From Macrostomum hystrix (lineage: Eukaryota; Platyhelminthes; Macrostomidae): a stretch of 64,000 nucleotides of DNA. Within the stretch, counting starts at the first letter, position 1. Each line of letters starts with the position of its first letter. Position numbers and translations under genes: made by a program. Where the stretch lies: NCBI GenBank assembly GCA_950097015.1, contig CATNEN010000001.1, positions 2,306,001 through 2,370,000 of the forward strand, in the 5' to 3' direction. Under the pieces are notes generated by a model. It saw only the letters and a program-made list of their open reading frames with translations. It was not told the DNA's origin and searched no databases. Shown here piece by piece: positions 1 through 11,500 of this stretch.

Positions 1-606
1 TGGATTGTAGTCAGAAACACAGGTAGATTGCAGTCAGAAACACAGGTAGATTGTAGTCAAACACACAGGTGGATTGCAGTCAGAAACACGGGTAGATTGC
101 AGTCAGAAACACGGGTAGATGGCAGTCAGAAACACAGTTAGATTGCAGTCAGAAACACAGGTACATTGCAGTCAGAAACACAGGTAGATTGCAGTCAGAA
201 ACACAGGTACATTGCAGTCAGAAACACAGGTAGATTGCAGTCAGAAACACAGGTAGATTGCAGCCAGAAACACGGGTAGATTGCAGTCAGAAACACAGGT
301 AGATTGCAGTCAGAAACACTGGTAGATTGCAGTCAGAAACACAGTTAGATTGCAGTCAGAAACACTGGTAGATTGCAGTCAGAAACACAGTTAGATTGCA
401 GTCAGAAACACAGGTGGATTGTAGTCAAACACACAGGTAGATTGCAGCCAGAAACACGGGTAGATTGCAGTCAGAAACACAGGTAGATTGTAGTCAGAAA
501 CACGGGTAGATTGCAGTCAGAAACACGGGTAGATGGCAGTCAGAAACACAGGTAGATTGCAGCCAGAAACACGGGTAGATTGCAGTCAGAAACACAGGTA
601 GATTGA
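1..606. repeat. 23-bp minisatellite array
   Basis: About 26 tandem copies of a 23-bp unit with core GATTGCAGTCAGAAACACAG. Variants include GTAGTCAAACACACAG, GCAGCCAGAAACACGGG and TACATTGCAG. The array runs to within about 40 bases of the splice acceptor at 641-642, so it lies in the last intron of the coiled-coil gene. The left edge is cut by the window. Confidence 0.95.
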
Positions 607-642
607 GCTTGTGCATAAGCCTGTTGCTTTTTTATTCCACAG

Positions 643-1845
643 GACTCAGCAACAGATCGATACCATCGCCAGGGCTATGAGCAGCAGCAGCAGCCGCAGT
701 CATACTCTCGCCAAGCTGATGTCGACGCGGCAGCTCAAAGAGGCGGTATTGACAGAGGCGGCAGCTCAGGTCTGGTGGATATGTACAACACCGACGATGT
801 CAACGCTCAGCTAGCAGACAGACTCGGCGTTGGCAATGGAGGCCACGGCGTCGCCGCCATTCGATCTTCGGGACCGTCTGGCAGTCGTCCAGCAGCCGCC
901 GCTTCGTCCTCGGCCGGCGTTGCCACTCTTCTAGCCGAGCTAGAGTCAGCTCACTCCGACATCGCCACTTTGCGTCGCCGCGTTGCCGCCCTAGAAGGCG
1001 AGAATGATCGCCTACGTCGAGAGCTCGACTCCCAGCGAGTTGAAGCCGAAGCCCTGGCGACTAGCCGCGCTTTCGACCTAGTTGAAAGTCTTCAACGCGA
1101 TCAGCGCACTCGTGATCAGGCGGCTGTTCAGCGCATTCGATTAGCCAACACCGAGCGCGACATTGCCTTGGAGCGAGCCGAAGCCTTAGCCGCTGGCAGC
1201 GTTCTGGATCCGGAGCCGTGGCCGGTGGCCTATCGAAATGTTGGCGACGTTGGCAACAGCTACACCGATGGTGATGTTGGCGATGATGTGGACGGTCTAC
1301 TGGCTCGTCTGGAGGCTGCGGACGCCGGCGAAATTATTCAACAGCATCGACAGCAGCAACAGCAGCAGCGTCGTGCGCCGATGACCTATCATCGAGAGGA
1401 CGAAGACGAGGACGCGCCGATATTCGACCACAGAGATGGCGCAGAGAGCCTCGTTGAGACCAACGCAGTTCTGGCAGCTCGCTGCCAACAGCTGGAGGAG
1501 GAGCTGGAAAGTGCTCGCATTCTGTACTCGATGCAGCGCGCTCTGGGTGTCAATCCGACGGCTGCCCCGCGTCAGAGGAACGACGACGATAATGATGACG
1601 AACAGCAGCTGGGAGAAGATGAGGAAGAGACTGCGGCCGGCAATGAGAGCGAATTGCGCGCCAAATTCGAGGCCACATTAGCTTTGATAGAAGAAGAGGC
1701 TCGAACTCGCGACGCCCAGGAAGCTCGCCTAGCTGAGCTGCTGCGCGAGGCCGAGGCCAGGGCTGAAAAAGCCGAAGCCCAACTGGCTGCTGTCGGTCGG
1801 ATGACCGGCGGCGGTGGCGGTGGCCCCCGACGGCGAGAAACCTAG
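643..1845 (+). CDS. C-terminal exon of a coiled-coil protein (partial)
   Basis: Terminal exon of a gene that starts before the window. The frame is open from an intron acceptor (pyrimidine-rich tract then CAG, 633-642) to TAG at 1843-1845, giving 400 residues. The first part is Gln/Ser/Gly-rich (a QQQQ run near residue 14). Next is a long heptad-patterned helix from about residue 90 to 185, with segments such as LLAELESAHSDIATLRRRVA. An acidic linker with a second poly-Gln run (IIQQHRQQQQQQR) follows, then a second coiled coil containing CQQLEEELESARILYSMQRA. The last coiled coil (AKFEATLALIEEEARTRDAQ) ends in a poly-Gly tail. No enzymatic motif is visible. The architecture suggests a cytoskeletal, centrosomal or Golgi scaffold, but I do not recognise the family. 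A start at the internal ATG at 775 is unlikely because the upstream frame is open to a good acceptor. Confidence 0.8.
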   Translation, partial: DSATDRYHRQGYEQQQQPQSYSRQADVDAAAQRGGIDRGGSSGLVDMYNTDDVNAQLADRLGVGNGGHGVAAIRSSGPSGSRPAAAASSSAGVATLLAELESAHSDIATLRRRVAALEGENDRLRRELDSQRVEAEALATSRAFDLVESLQRDQRTRDQAAVQRIRLANTERDIALERAEALAAGSVLDPEPWPVAYRNVGDVGNSYTDGDVGDDVDGLLARLEAADAGEIIQQHRQQQQQQRRAPMTYHREDEDEDAPIFDHRDGAESLVETNAVLAARCQQLEEELESARILYSMQRALGVNPTAAPRQRNDDDNDDEQQLGEDEEETAAGNESELRAKFEATLALIEEEARTRDAQEARLAELLREAEARAEKAEAQLAAVGRMTGGGGGGPRRRET

Positions 1846-1884
1846 ATAATTGTTTCGTTTAAACTTCCTGACATTTTTTTTCAA

Positions 1885-2150
1885 GGGGCTGCGGGCAATG
1901 GTGCATTATTTGGTGACACGAGACCCGCAGCCAGCGAGGAGACAATTCTGCACATTTCGTTGACTCCTGAGCACACACGCACAGTTGTGTACATCTGCCT
2001 TGACTTCCTCATCGTCAGGCAGTGTTCACTCTCACTTTCAGCCCCCAAGCCTTCTCTCCGCGGCTGCGCCCCAAATGAATGTGGCCTCGCCGCGGAATCG
2101 AGCTTAGGGACCTTCGCGCGAGAGGCAAACGCTTTAACCGCTCTGCCATA
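1885..2150 (-). repeat. SINE family A, copy A1
   Basis: tRNA-derived short interspersed element in reverse orientation. The complement of the right edge (CTCTGCCATA side) is the box A-like GGCAGAGCGG head. The body carries GTGTACATCTGCCTTGACTT and CCAAGCCTTCTCTCCGCGGC, shared with the copies near 5.8, 10.9, 23.2, 24.5, 30.8 and 38.3 kb. It begins 40 bases after the stop codon of the coiled-coil gene and so probably lies in its 3' UTR. Confidence 0.85.
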
Positions 2151-3480
2151 CTTGTCGATGAAAGCGGTCATTGATGTCCTCATAAATGTTTCGGTTAAAA
2201 TATTTATGTATCTTGTTACTAATTGTTGTTAGATTTCTGTTCAGTAAATGCTTATATCTAGTAGTAGTACGTGAAATTGCATCGATTCTTATTACAGGTT
2301 TTGGCATGTACATAATCAGCATCAGCTACCTAGGTTTCTAGTGAATTGGTAAATGCTTATTAACTTTTCTTTGCTTTATCGGTAATTTTGTTGTTTAACA
2401 GTAAAAAGACCACAGAGGCTAAAATCGTCACGAAAAGAACACAAAATAACATTTTCCGCTATTTCCGAGCTGACGGCGGACGGAAAATGTTGAGTCATAT
2501 ATTTTCCTTATGGGCAGAAATGACATGGTTTTTCTACTGGTAAATAAGAAACTGCTTTGCATTTTTTGTGAACCAGTTTACTGTTTTTGGTGGCGTTTTA
2601 AACAATTTCTTCCAGCATTCCATGATGAATAAGGTCTTCCGTGACTGCAGCATTGCTATAAGTCTTTTGTGATCAAATCCCAACTTTTTTCGCAGTGATT
2701 CTAACATATAATATGATAATCAAATATATAAGCAGCATGTTTGTTGTAGGCCACGTTGGCAACATATGCAATAACAATGTCCTTCATAACATTGTTATTA
2801 CGCATAACAAACTGACGAATATTATGTTTCCGGACCTGTAGAGCTATAAATGGTTGTGTTTGATCGATCAGATAAAAGTGCTTAAGCAAAAACAACAGCA
2901 AAAACAACAGCAACACACTGAGACATCCGAGTAACAACCACAACAATAGTGGTTATTTTTTCGCTTTAAAATGTTTTAAATAATTTGCTCTTAGGTTACT
3001 GACGGAAGAAGCACTTTTCTTAATGCACGCATCGACCCAGATCATTGAGTTCACTTCTAATCTGATTAAGACACGTCGTATCTTTTTATATACTGCGTCA
3101 GCATACTGACGTAACCTGATCAGTGTCTAGTGTTTTTCATCTAGTCCTGTACTGGCGATTGGAGGTTTTTCGCTGCTGACTTTGTTGGGTACAGGCATCT
3201 TTGTGCCTGTCTGATTGCATTCCGTCGCGGTGCCTTTTGGTTAAGCAATAAAGTGCAAGAAATATTCACTTCTTGGAGTGACTGGAGTCCATGCAGTGCT
3301 ACGAGCTTGCTGAATTTACTTGCTGAGCTTGGCCAGCAAACTAGGAAAGCGAAAAATATGCGACTTCTCCTACATCAGGGGTCGGCAAACTTCTGCCCTA
3401 ACCTCGAAGCTCCTAAATCCGGCCCGTTGCCCCTTCCTGTATTATCTTTTCCGGCTCTTCTCTTTGTTTTTCTCTCTCGA
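2151..3480. other. AT-rich intergenic stretch, no gene seen
   Basis: No splice-linked coding exon or recognised element was found. A short minus-strand frame at 2701-2946 encodes a Leu-rich peptide from CAA/CAG-like repeats and has no supporting features. Confidence 0.5.
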
Positions 3481-3482
3481 CG

Positions 3483-3690
3483 AGCGGATAGCTCAGTCAG
3501 TAAGGTGTCGGACTCTGGATCAGATGGTCCTGGGTTCGACTCCCGACCTAGTCTAGAACTAGTCGTGCAGCCTTTGGCAAGCAGCTTTGCCCTGGTGTGC
3601 ACACAGTCTACTCAGCTGCAAATGAGTACCGACATTTCGTCGGATAATTCCCGTTGGTATGGATGTAGGTTGGTATGAGATAAAATCCCT
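3483..3690 (+). repeat. SINE family C, tRNA-derived
   Basis: The head reads like a tRNA gene: box A GGATAGCTCAGTCAGTAAGG and box B GGTTCGACTCC. The body then carries CAGCTGCAAATGAGTACCGA, clearly related to the core of SINE family B (CAGCTGTTAAATGGGTACCA). This single copy looks like a retroposed element rather than a functional tRNA: no tRNA 3' end follows, and the SINE body is fused directly to it. Confidence 0.75.
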
Positions 3691-3699
3691 AGAGTAATC

Positions 3700-5764
3700 T
3701 AAAATATATTTTAGAGTTGTATTACCTAATATGATATAAAAATAAATACTATGTTGGCTAAAGCAATGCAAAAAATCTTTTGACACCGGGACACTTAAAC
3801 TCGGGAACATCGTAGACCCACGCGTAACAATCAATTGCTGGTGATTCTCCGGTAAATCCTTTCGAGACAACCCCGAGACGGACGCTAGAGCGTATACCGC
3901 GAGCGCTGTTGATTCACCGGCAAGGACGACTCGAGTAGCCTACATACGTTTCGTCTAACGTAGTCCTTGCTCACAAGTAGATCACAATTCCAATACCAGT
4001 ACGATGTTACGCCTACTTGGATACATTTATTAAGGTTTCAATTTAAAGTGCAAAAAATTTGACGTAGCTAATTGAAAAACGCCTCTTATTTGGTCCATTA
4101 CTTTTCACTTATGTGCAGCCGCTTTGAACTTACGAGAATGCAATTTTTAGTTTCTAAAAGTCTCACTCGGCATGACACATATGCTTTATTTTATATTTGC
4201 CCCACTTTATTGTACTTTGGAACACTATAGAATTGCGTCTTCAGCATGAATCGACAGATCGACAGTAGGTCTACCATGAAATTTGCTGCCCGTTTTAATA
4301 CCAATGGGGCGGGAAATTCCTCCCCACCCTGAAATTTTCTGGGGTGATTCTATGGCCACAGATTCTAAAATATACAAAATATATCAATCGTCAAAAATCG
4401 CGTTCGTCTACTCTTTTCAGTAGCAGAGTTAGCATTCTTCGTATTTTTTCATTTTGAAAAAATTTTAATTGCTTAATTGCAGACTCCGGCAAATTTTCAT
4501 TCGTTTGCAAAGATTACATTGTGCAGCACTCGCGTTTGTGTGCATACAGGTAGCTGTGCAGCGCCTTGTAAGCTCGAGGAGAGAGCAGAATAAATATTCG
4601 ATACAAATGGCATCATCAGGCGACAAGGATGCTATTCGTAAAAGTGAAAATTGGGCGAAAATAGCTGGATCAGAATAGCACTCCATTATATTCTTTCCTC
4701 CATGGTCAATAGGCGGCATGCGCCGTTTGCGTGGTCTAGGTTCGAGTTTTATGACGTGTTTCTATTTTTAGAAACTCAAGGTCAATTTGTGTCATGCCCG
4801 GTCTGCGTGGTCGAGTTTCAAGGTCCCCGCTTGCTTGCTTAAGGTAAGTTGGTCTGCGATCATAATTTTTAGCAATCAAATTTACTCATCGACAAGACTC
4901 GGTTACAGAATCTAGATAAAGGACGGTCGTTGTTTCGATTCGATGTTTTACTTAGAATACGCAATCGAGCCGAGTGAGATTGCGAGAAATTTTACCTATT
5001 GTCAAAGAAAATTAATGAAAATATTTTTAACCCAAGTAATTTGTGTCCTGGAGTTAGACGAATAAAATCATTTGTATAGTACTTTTACTTTACTACTCTT
5101 TTTTTACTTTTTAGTCTCATAAAATCTAAACAAACAAATAGATTTAGAACACTTGGCAAATGTACATGCCATATATTTTCTATATTTTCCTGGCTAGGTT
5201 AGACGGTAAAACCCTGATCAAATACAAATATTAATAAAGTAATCCTTGAGATTGCAGGAAACAATTTATTATACAGACAATATATGCTTACATGAACATA
5301 AGGTCTAGGAAATCTAGTTTCCAAAATTTCCGTCTCTACACACACATTGCCTGGGTGTAGGTATAGGTTTTCTCTGCCCAATTCGCTGCACTCAAGCAAC
5401 GCTGTTCCTACACTCAGTTGTTGAATGCACCGACTGTGCGTTTCTGTACACTGAACAGTGTCCTAATATTCCCATACCAATCTGAGTGATCGACCAAGAA
5501 AGACAATAGACTATATTTTAGGGATTTGGCAAGTTTCATTTCGCAGGTTGAGCAAGGTATATGCTCTGTGTGGAGCACTTTGTATGTCTGGGTGTGAGCT
5601 AAATATGCGTGGTAAATAAGTAATACTTGGCAAGAGAAAAATCGTTGTTGGCAAAAAAATCGATCGATAAATACTTTGATTTGTCGCGGCAGCAAACACG
5701 CCTTTCCAGTTGGTCTTTTTTGGAGGGGCGAGTGCATGACGGAGCGGGTAACTGACTCGCATCA
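3700..5764. other. Intergenic, AT-rich, no gene seen
   Basis: No coding exon could be supported. The one clear element is a pair of diverged repeat units at 4695-4835, listed separately. Short open frames here lack splice partners, domain signals or codon-use contrast. Confidence 0.45.
4695..4835. repeat. Diverged units of the 75-bp repeat
   Basis: Two imperfect units share TGCGTGGTC and GTGTTTCTATTTTTAGAAAC with the four-copy 75-bp tandem array at 6726-7020. This indicates one repeat family at two sites about 2 kb apart. Confidence 0.75.
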
Positions 5765-6065
5765 TATGGCACTTCATATGGTGACACTAGAATTCTGCCC
5801 ATTGCGCTGACTCCTGAGTACACACGCACACAAATAATGTACGCAGGCTCACACTCACACAGGTGTGTACATCCGCCCTGACTTTCTCATCGTCAGGCAG
5901 TGTACATTCTCACTGTGCCTTGGAGGTTGGCCCTCAAGGGCGTAAATTGCACGACAAGCCCCCAAGCCTTCTGTCCGCGGCGGCAACCCAATTAATGTGG
6001 CCTCGCCGCGGAATCGAACTTATTGGACATTGTTGCGAGAGACAAATGTGTTAACCACTGTCGGA
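5765..6065 (-). repeat. SINE family A, copy A2
   Basis: Reverse-oriented copy with ACACAGGTGTGTACATCCGC, TGGAGGTTGGCCCTCAAGGG and CTTCTGTCCGCGGCGGC. It lacks the CCCGCAGCCAGCGAGGAGGC segment present near the 3' end of other copies. A piece containing almost exactly that segment sits at 6123-6157 in the opposite orientation, so this is a rearranged insertion or two adjacent insertions. Confidence 0.8.
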
Positions 6066-6725
6066 TAGCTTAGCAAAAGTACCGTTTGCGCGCCACTCTA
6101 TTACAGCTAGTTTATTGTCATTGCAGAATTGCCTCCTCGCTGGCTGCAGGTCGACTGAAGCCAGGGCCCTGAAAATGCATGTCAGTTTTTTAATCATATT
6201 ATACACATTTCTCTGAAATACGAATGGAATTCTAATATACCAACGCGAAAAAAATAACTCAGAGATGCGTTGCAAAAAAATATATAGATGAATTCAGAAG
6301 AATTTACCAATCACAATATAGTTTTGCGCATATAGTATATTTTTTAAATATCAATGCGTGCCAACTTCTTTGATTCTGCAACGAACTGGTGTCTCGACTT
6401 GCAGCCGTATTAGGATATATAGTAGAAATAACAATATAACAACTATTGCTAAATAATAGGTACTTTGCTTCACGTATAGAATAAATGGATAATACGAGTA
6501 GAAACTCGGCTAAACACGAAGAAAACAGCAATTAGAGACTTACAGGCAAAATAAAATTGACGAAGGTAATTTGTGTACTTTTTTCGTTAATAATACAATT
6601 AAATTAGTCAAGCTGGTGTTGGTGGGTTAAAGAAAACGGCATTGCTTGCGAACTTTCTAGCGAACAATAGATAACATGACGCAACAAGCGCTTGTTCTGC
6701 CTATTTAAAATGACTTAATGTGAAT

Positions 6726-7020
6726 AGGTGGCAAGCCCCGCTTGCGTGGTCTAGGTTCTAGCTAATGTTGTGTTTCTATTTTTAGAAACTCAAGGTCAAT
6801 TGGTGGCATGCCCAGATTGCGTGGTCTAAGCTCGAGGTAATGTTGTGTTTCTATTTCTAGAAACTCAAGGTCAATTGGTGGCATGCTTCGCTTGCGTGGT
6901 CTAGGCTCGAGGTAATGTCGTGCTTCTATTTTTAGAAACTCAAGGTCAATTGGTGGCATGCCCCGCTTGCGTGGTCTAGGTTCAAGGTAATGCTTTGTTT
7001 CTATTTTTAGAAACTGAAGT
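6726..7020. repeat. 75-bp tandem repeat, about four copies
   Basis: GTGGCATGC-type starts at 6726, 6801, 6876 and 6951 are exactly 75 bases apart. Each unit contains GCTTGCGTGGTCTAG, then GTGTTTCTATTTTTAGAAAC, a short AT-rich palindrome (TTTCTA...TAGAAA). The minus-strand open frame through the array (MPPIDLEFLKIE repeats) is a by-product of a unit length divisible by three. Confidence 0.9.
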
Positions 7021-7977
7021 GGCTTGCCCCGTTTTCTTGCTTTACAGTTTTTTCAGTACTTTGCTATCGTTCTGCAAGTCAGCATACACACAAAGTAGAG
7101 TATAAATCTAGAGTTCCTGTACTGTTATGCATTTGAAAAAAAATTCGAACAGCAAAAAAATATATCAGATAATTTACTTTTTGTTATACTCGGCAAATAA
7201 CCAAAAGAAGAAAGTATAGAAACACAAATAATAGCGAATTCTTTATTACACATAAAAAACTCAATCAACAAGACATGTAGGCAATAGATAAAGGGTCTTA
7301 GGATGCACTTTAAAGGATTTGCCTTTCAGCAGCTCGAGTATTTGCGGTTATTGCGAAGCAGAAACTAGACAAAACGATACATCGGAAGCGAAACAGCAAA
7401 AAACAAATATTCCGAAGGACAAAAGCAATTAGAAGCAGGAAGCTGCAATGAATGATGTCTTTTGTAGAGCATTTTTCGCGAGCTAGTACTCATTGTTAAA
7501 TAAATTAAAAAAAGTTAAAACGACAAAAAACCACGACAAGAAAAGCAGAGACACTGGACTAACAGTTAGTGCCGTTCTATAAACCAATAAAATCATGAAA
7601 AAAAAATCTCATGCCGACACAGAATATAATTATAAGCCTGTGTGATAATATTCTCGATTTTAACAATGTAATTTACTATTATATAGTAAATCTATAAATG
7701 AATGTCTGCATTAGGTGGACATTGAAAAACAACCCCAGCCGATATGTGTAGAAAAAAAGTAAAATGTTCAGACATCTGCTGTTTAAATAAAAAGCTAGGG
7801 TATTATAACGACACGACAAATTGTAAATGGATAAAAACAGACTAAACGAAAATGGGTTCATAATTTAACCAAAACCTCGAATACTAAAATAACAGCACAA
7901 AATTATTTGAATAGGGAAGCATGCTATGTAGCTCGAAAAATTATAATTCAGAGTTGCTAAAAATAAATTCAAATAAG
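7021..7977. other. AT-rich intergenic, nothing recognised
   Basis: Low-complexity A/T-rich sequence with no exon pairs, repeats or inverted repeats that I can support. Confidence 0.45.
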
Positions 7978-8170
7978 ACTGTGTACAGCTGTTCAGTCCA
8001 TGGACAGGAGAGGTCGCCAAACCCAGAAAATGCTGGTACCGGTTAGGGTTAGGGTTAGGGTTAGGGTATGGGGAAAAAGAGCATCTTGCTCATTGACACA
8101 AACAATTTCTTTTCAGCTGTGACTCGAACTCCCGACCTCTCAGTAAAAATCCGAAGCTGCAGTCTTAAAT
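7978..8170 (-). repeat. SINE family B-related copy (B4)
   Basis: Reading the minus strand gives box B-like GGTCGGGAGTTCGAGTCACA, then GAGCAAGATGCTC, then GGTACCAGCAT and CCATGGACTGAACAGCTGTA. All match the B family at 28.9, 32.7 and 52.1 kb except in the centre. There, copy B4 carries a run of telomere-like hexamers in place of the usual TTGCTTCAGTTCACCCAGC section. Confidence 0.75.
8041..8068 (+). repeat. Interstitial telomere-like (TTAGGG) tract
   Basis: Four consecutive TTAGGG units preceded by GG, embedded in the SINE B-like copy. The flanks GGTACC and TATGGGG suggest local expansion of a pre-existing CCCTAACC-like sequence in the element rather than a chromosome end. Confidence 0.9.
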
Positions 8171-8576
8171 GTTTATACGCAAGTGGAAAATGGCGGTATA
8201 AAATGAAACGACTTTAAAACAAACCAGTCCAAAATAAAAGTACGAGGCATTGCATAACAGTTGAACAAACACTGAACATAATTAGAGATTGCAGATTGGA
8301 AGCAACAATTGTCAAGAGGCCAAGACTAACAAACAATTCTAAGTGTTCTCACGGGCTCACAAATTATCCGAACCAATGACCACCGCACTAGCAGTGAATT
8401 CTACAGATGTCTATGGCCCAATCCAATGCGAAAACATTCTTAACCCCTCCCCTCCAGATACTTGCGTGCTTAGCAGGTGGTCCTTGGTTCGAATCCGATT
8501 CGAAGCCACAATTTCAAAATTTAAGTCCGCAATAAACACGTGTGCGAGCATGCGAGATTTACCATCCTGTGGAAGA
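8171..8576. other. Downstream flank of the dynein chain gene
   Basis: Contains a box B-like GGTTCGAATCC at 8486-8496 followed by GATTCGAAGCCACAATTT, resembling a decayed SINE A head. No coding signal. It probably includes the 3' UTR of the minus-strand gene that stops at 8577. Confidence 0.4.
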
Positions 8577-11500
8577 TTAGGAAGATTGCTGAGCAGTAGC
8601 CTGAGGCGGTTTCACCGGAGCAGCATCGGCAGCGCCACCGGCGCCCGGTGCGGCAGTTCCGCCAGGCCCTTTTTTAGTTAGCAACGAATTGAAGAATGTC
8701 GCCAACACGCCGTCGTTGGCGCCCATAGCAGCTGCGGCAGCCGAAGCGCCGCCAGCGCCGCCACCGCCGCCGACTCCGCCTGGAACTCCGCGACCACCCG
8801 AGCCGACGCCGGCTCCACCGACGCCGCCAGAGCCGCCGGAGCCAGCCGGCGTCGCCTTCAACAGGCTGGCCTGCAGCCTACAGAGGAACACCTGTTCATC
8901 TTCGGCGACTTGCTCGGCTTCGTCTGCCGCGCCTCGGCGCTGATTGGCTGAGCCAGTGCCGCCGGACGATCCAACGCCGGTCATGCCGCTAGAGGCTGCG
9001 GCTGCGGCTGCGGCTGATGCGGTCGGTTTAGGCAGCACCTCGTGATAGGCGGAGTCGGCCAGAGCTGCGGCAGGACCTCCGGCTAGCAGCAGAGCGGCTT
9101 TAGCTGGACTGTCCCAGCCGGCGGGCACAAATACGCAGTCGCGTTCCAGCACGTAGGCCGGCTGCTTGCAGGGCAGGCCATAGACTCTGTGCAATAGGTA
9201 CTGCCGCAGTAGGGTACAGTTGCGATCCTCGCGGGCAGAAGTGTACACCAGAGCCGCGCCATCTGCCGTGGGCGACATTTGTTAGATTAGCGATTGTTGG
9301 CGGGGAATAAATGCTTTGGGATTAAAACATGACCGATTCTGAATTGAACTATGACCGATTCTGGATTGAACTATGACCGATTCTGAATTGAACTATGACC
9401 GATTCTGGATTGAACTATGACCGATTCTGGATTGAACTATGACCGGTTCTGGATTGAACTATGACCGATTCTGGGTTGAACTATGACCGATTCTGGATTG
9501 AACTATGACCGATTCTGGATTGAACTATGACCGATTCTGGATTGAACTATGACCGATTCTGAATTGAACTATGACCGATTCTGGGTTGAACTATGACCGA
9601 TTCTGGATTGAACTATGACCGATTCTGGATTGAACTATGACCGGTTCTGGATTGAACTATGACCGATTCTGGGTTGAACTATGACCGATTCTGGATTGAA
9701 CTATGACCGATTCTGGATTGAACTATGACCGATTCTGGATTGAACTATGACCGATTCTGAATTGAACTATGACCGATTCTGGGTTGAACTATGACCGATT
9801 CTGAATTGAACTATGACCGATTCTGAATTGAACTATGACCGATTCTGGGTTGAACTATGACCGATTCTGGATTGAACTATGACCGATTTAGGATTGAACT
9901 ATGACCGATTCTGGATTGAACTATGACCGATTCTGGATTGAACTATGACCGATTCTGAATTGAACTATGACCGATTCTGGGTTGAACTATGACCGATTCT
10001 GAATTGAACTATGACCGATTCTGAATTGATCTATGACCGATTCTGGGTTGAACTATGACCGATTCTGAATTGAACTATGACCGATTTAGGATTGAACTAT
10101 GACCGATTCTGGGTTGAACTATGACCGATTCTGGGTTGAACTATGACCGATTTAGGATTGAACTATGACCGATTTCGGATTGAACTATGACAGATTCTGA
10201 ATTGAACTATGACCGATTTAGGATTGAACTATGACCGATTCCGGATTGAACTATGACAGATTCTAGATTAAACTATGACCGATTCTGAATTGAACTATGA
10301 CCAATTCTTGATTAAACTATGATTGAATTTTATTAAGATCGACAACTATGTGATAATTTTAACGTCTAACCAAAGTAACAAAGTAAAAAGGACTCACATT
10401 TCAAGCAGAACTTTCTCAGATGATACTGCAAAAAGTCGAACTGTTCCTCTTTATAATCTAGGTCCCGTTCCAAACTGCCAGCCATCAGGTCGGCCTTGGT
10501 GATGACGACAACTAGCGGCAAGCCGATATTGCAGGCGAATACACCGTCAGGCAGTGGCAGGGCCACCTTGTCAGGGTCGGTCGGCGGATGCAGAGGATTC
10601 ACAGCCCCCGCGGTGGCAGCTCGTCGGAGATGCCCGGCTTCGGCCAGTGTTGGCTGCGAAGGCACTGTCACATTGCTGGCGTCACCGCCAGCGTTGCCAT
10701 TGGCAACAATGGCGCCGTCAATCTCCGGCTCGGTGTAGTCTTGAAACTGGCGAACTAACGAATCGCGAGCCTCCTTAACTTCGTCCGGGTCTAGGCCGAG
10801 ACGATCCACGTGCCTGACAGTAACGAATTTGGGATTCTCGTTATGTGAGGCCACATTAAATTGGGGCGCAGCCGCGGAGAGAAGGCTTAGGGGCTTGTCG
10901 TGCAATTTACGCCCTTGAGGGCCAACCTCCAAGGCACAGTGAGACTGTACACTGCCTGACGATGAGAAAGTCAGGGCAGATGTACACACCTGTGTGAGTG
11001 TGTGCTCATGAGTCAGCGAAATGGGCAGAATTGCCTCCTCGCTGGCTGCGGGTCTAGTGTCACCAACTGATGTGCCATTGCCTGCAAGTTAGGGTCCATA
11101 TTTAAACAAGAAATCCAAAAAAGTAATGTCCTTCATTGCACAGAATCCATAGCAGTCTCACCTATTGAGAATATCTGCCCACTGCTGCAGCGAGTCCATC
11201 AGTACCCAGGGAGCCTCAGCACTGCCAACCAGTACAGCCAGGCTGTGCTGATAGCTTGACTTGGTCAGGGCAAATCTCAAAAGATTCTGATGCCTGGGAT
11301 CGCCGTCAAGAATCCAAACTCCCAGACGATGCTCGCCTTCCATTGACGGACCAACGCCGCCGACAATACCGCCAGCCGAGGCGGCATCACTAGCGGTCAC
11401 TTCTAAGCAGTGATACTCGAGACCGTGGCCGCGCTTGGCCAGTTCGTCACTGCCCCGGAGACGGCTGATCAGATTTGTCTTGCCGCTGCCAATATCGCCC

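Noticed and set aside
1-606. CRISPR array
   Set aside because: Units are contiguous 23-mers with no unique spacers, and the genome is eukaryotic; the same holds for every array in the window.
2701-2946. 81-codon minus-strand frame with a hydrophobic Leu-rich start
   Set aside because: Looks like a membrane segment, but it derives from a CAA/ACA-rich stretch. No upstream promoter or splice partner and no similarity I recognise.
5863-6054. Short proteins starting [14 protein letters not shown] at several places
   Set aside because: They recur only because they are the reverse strand of SINE family A copies (5.9, 10.9 kb and others).
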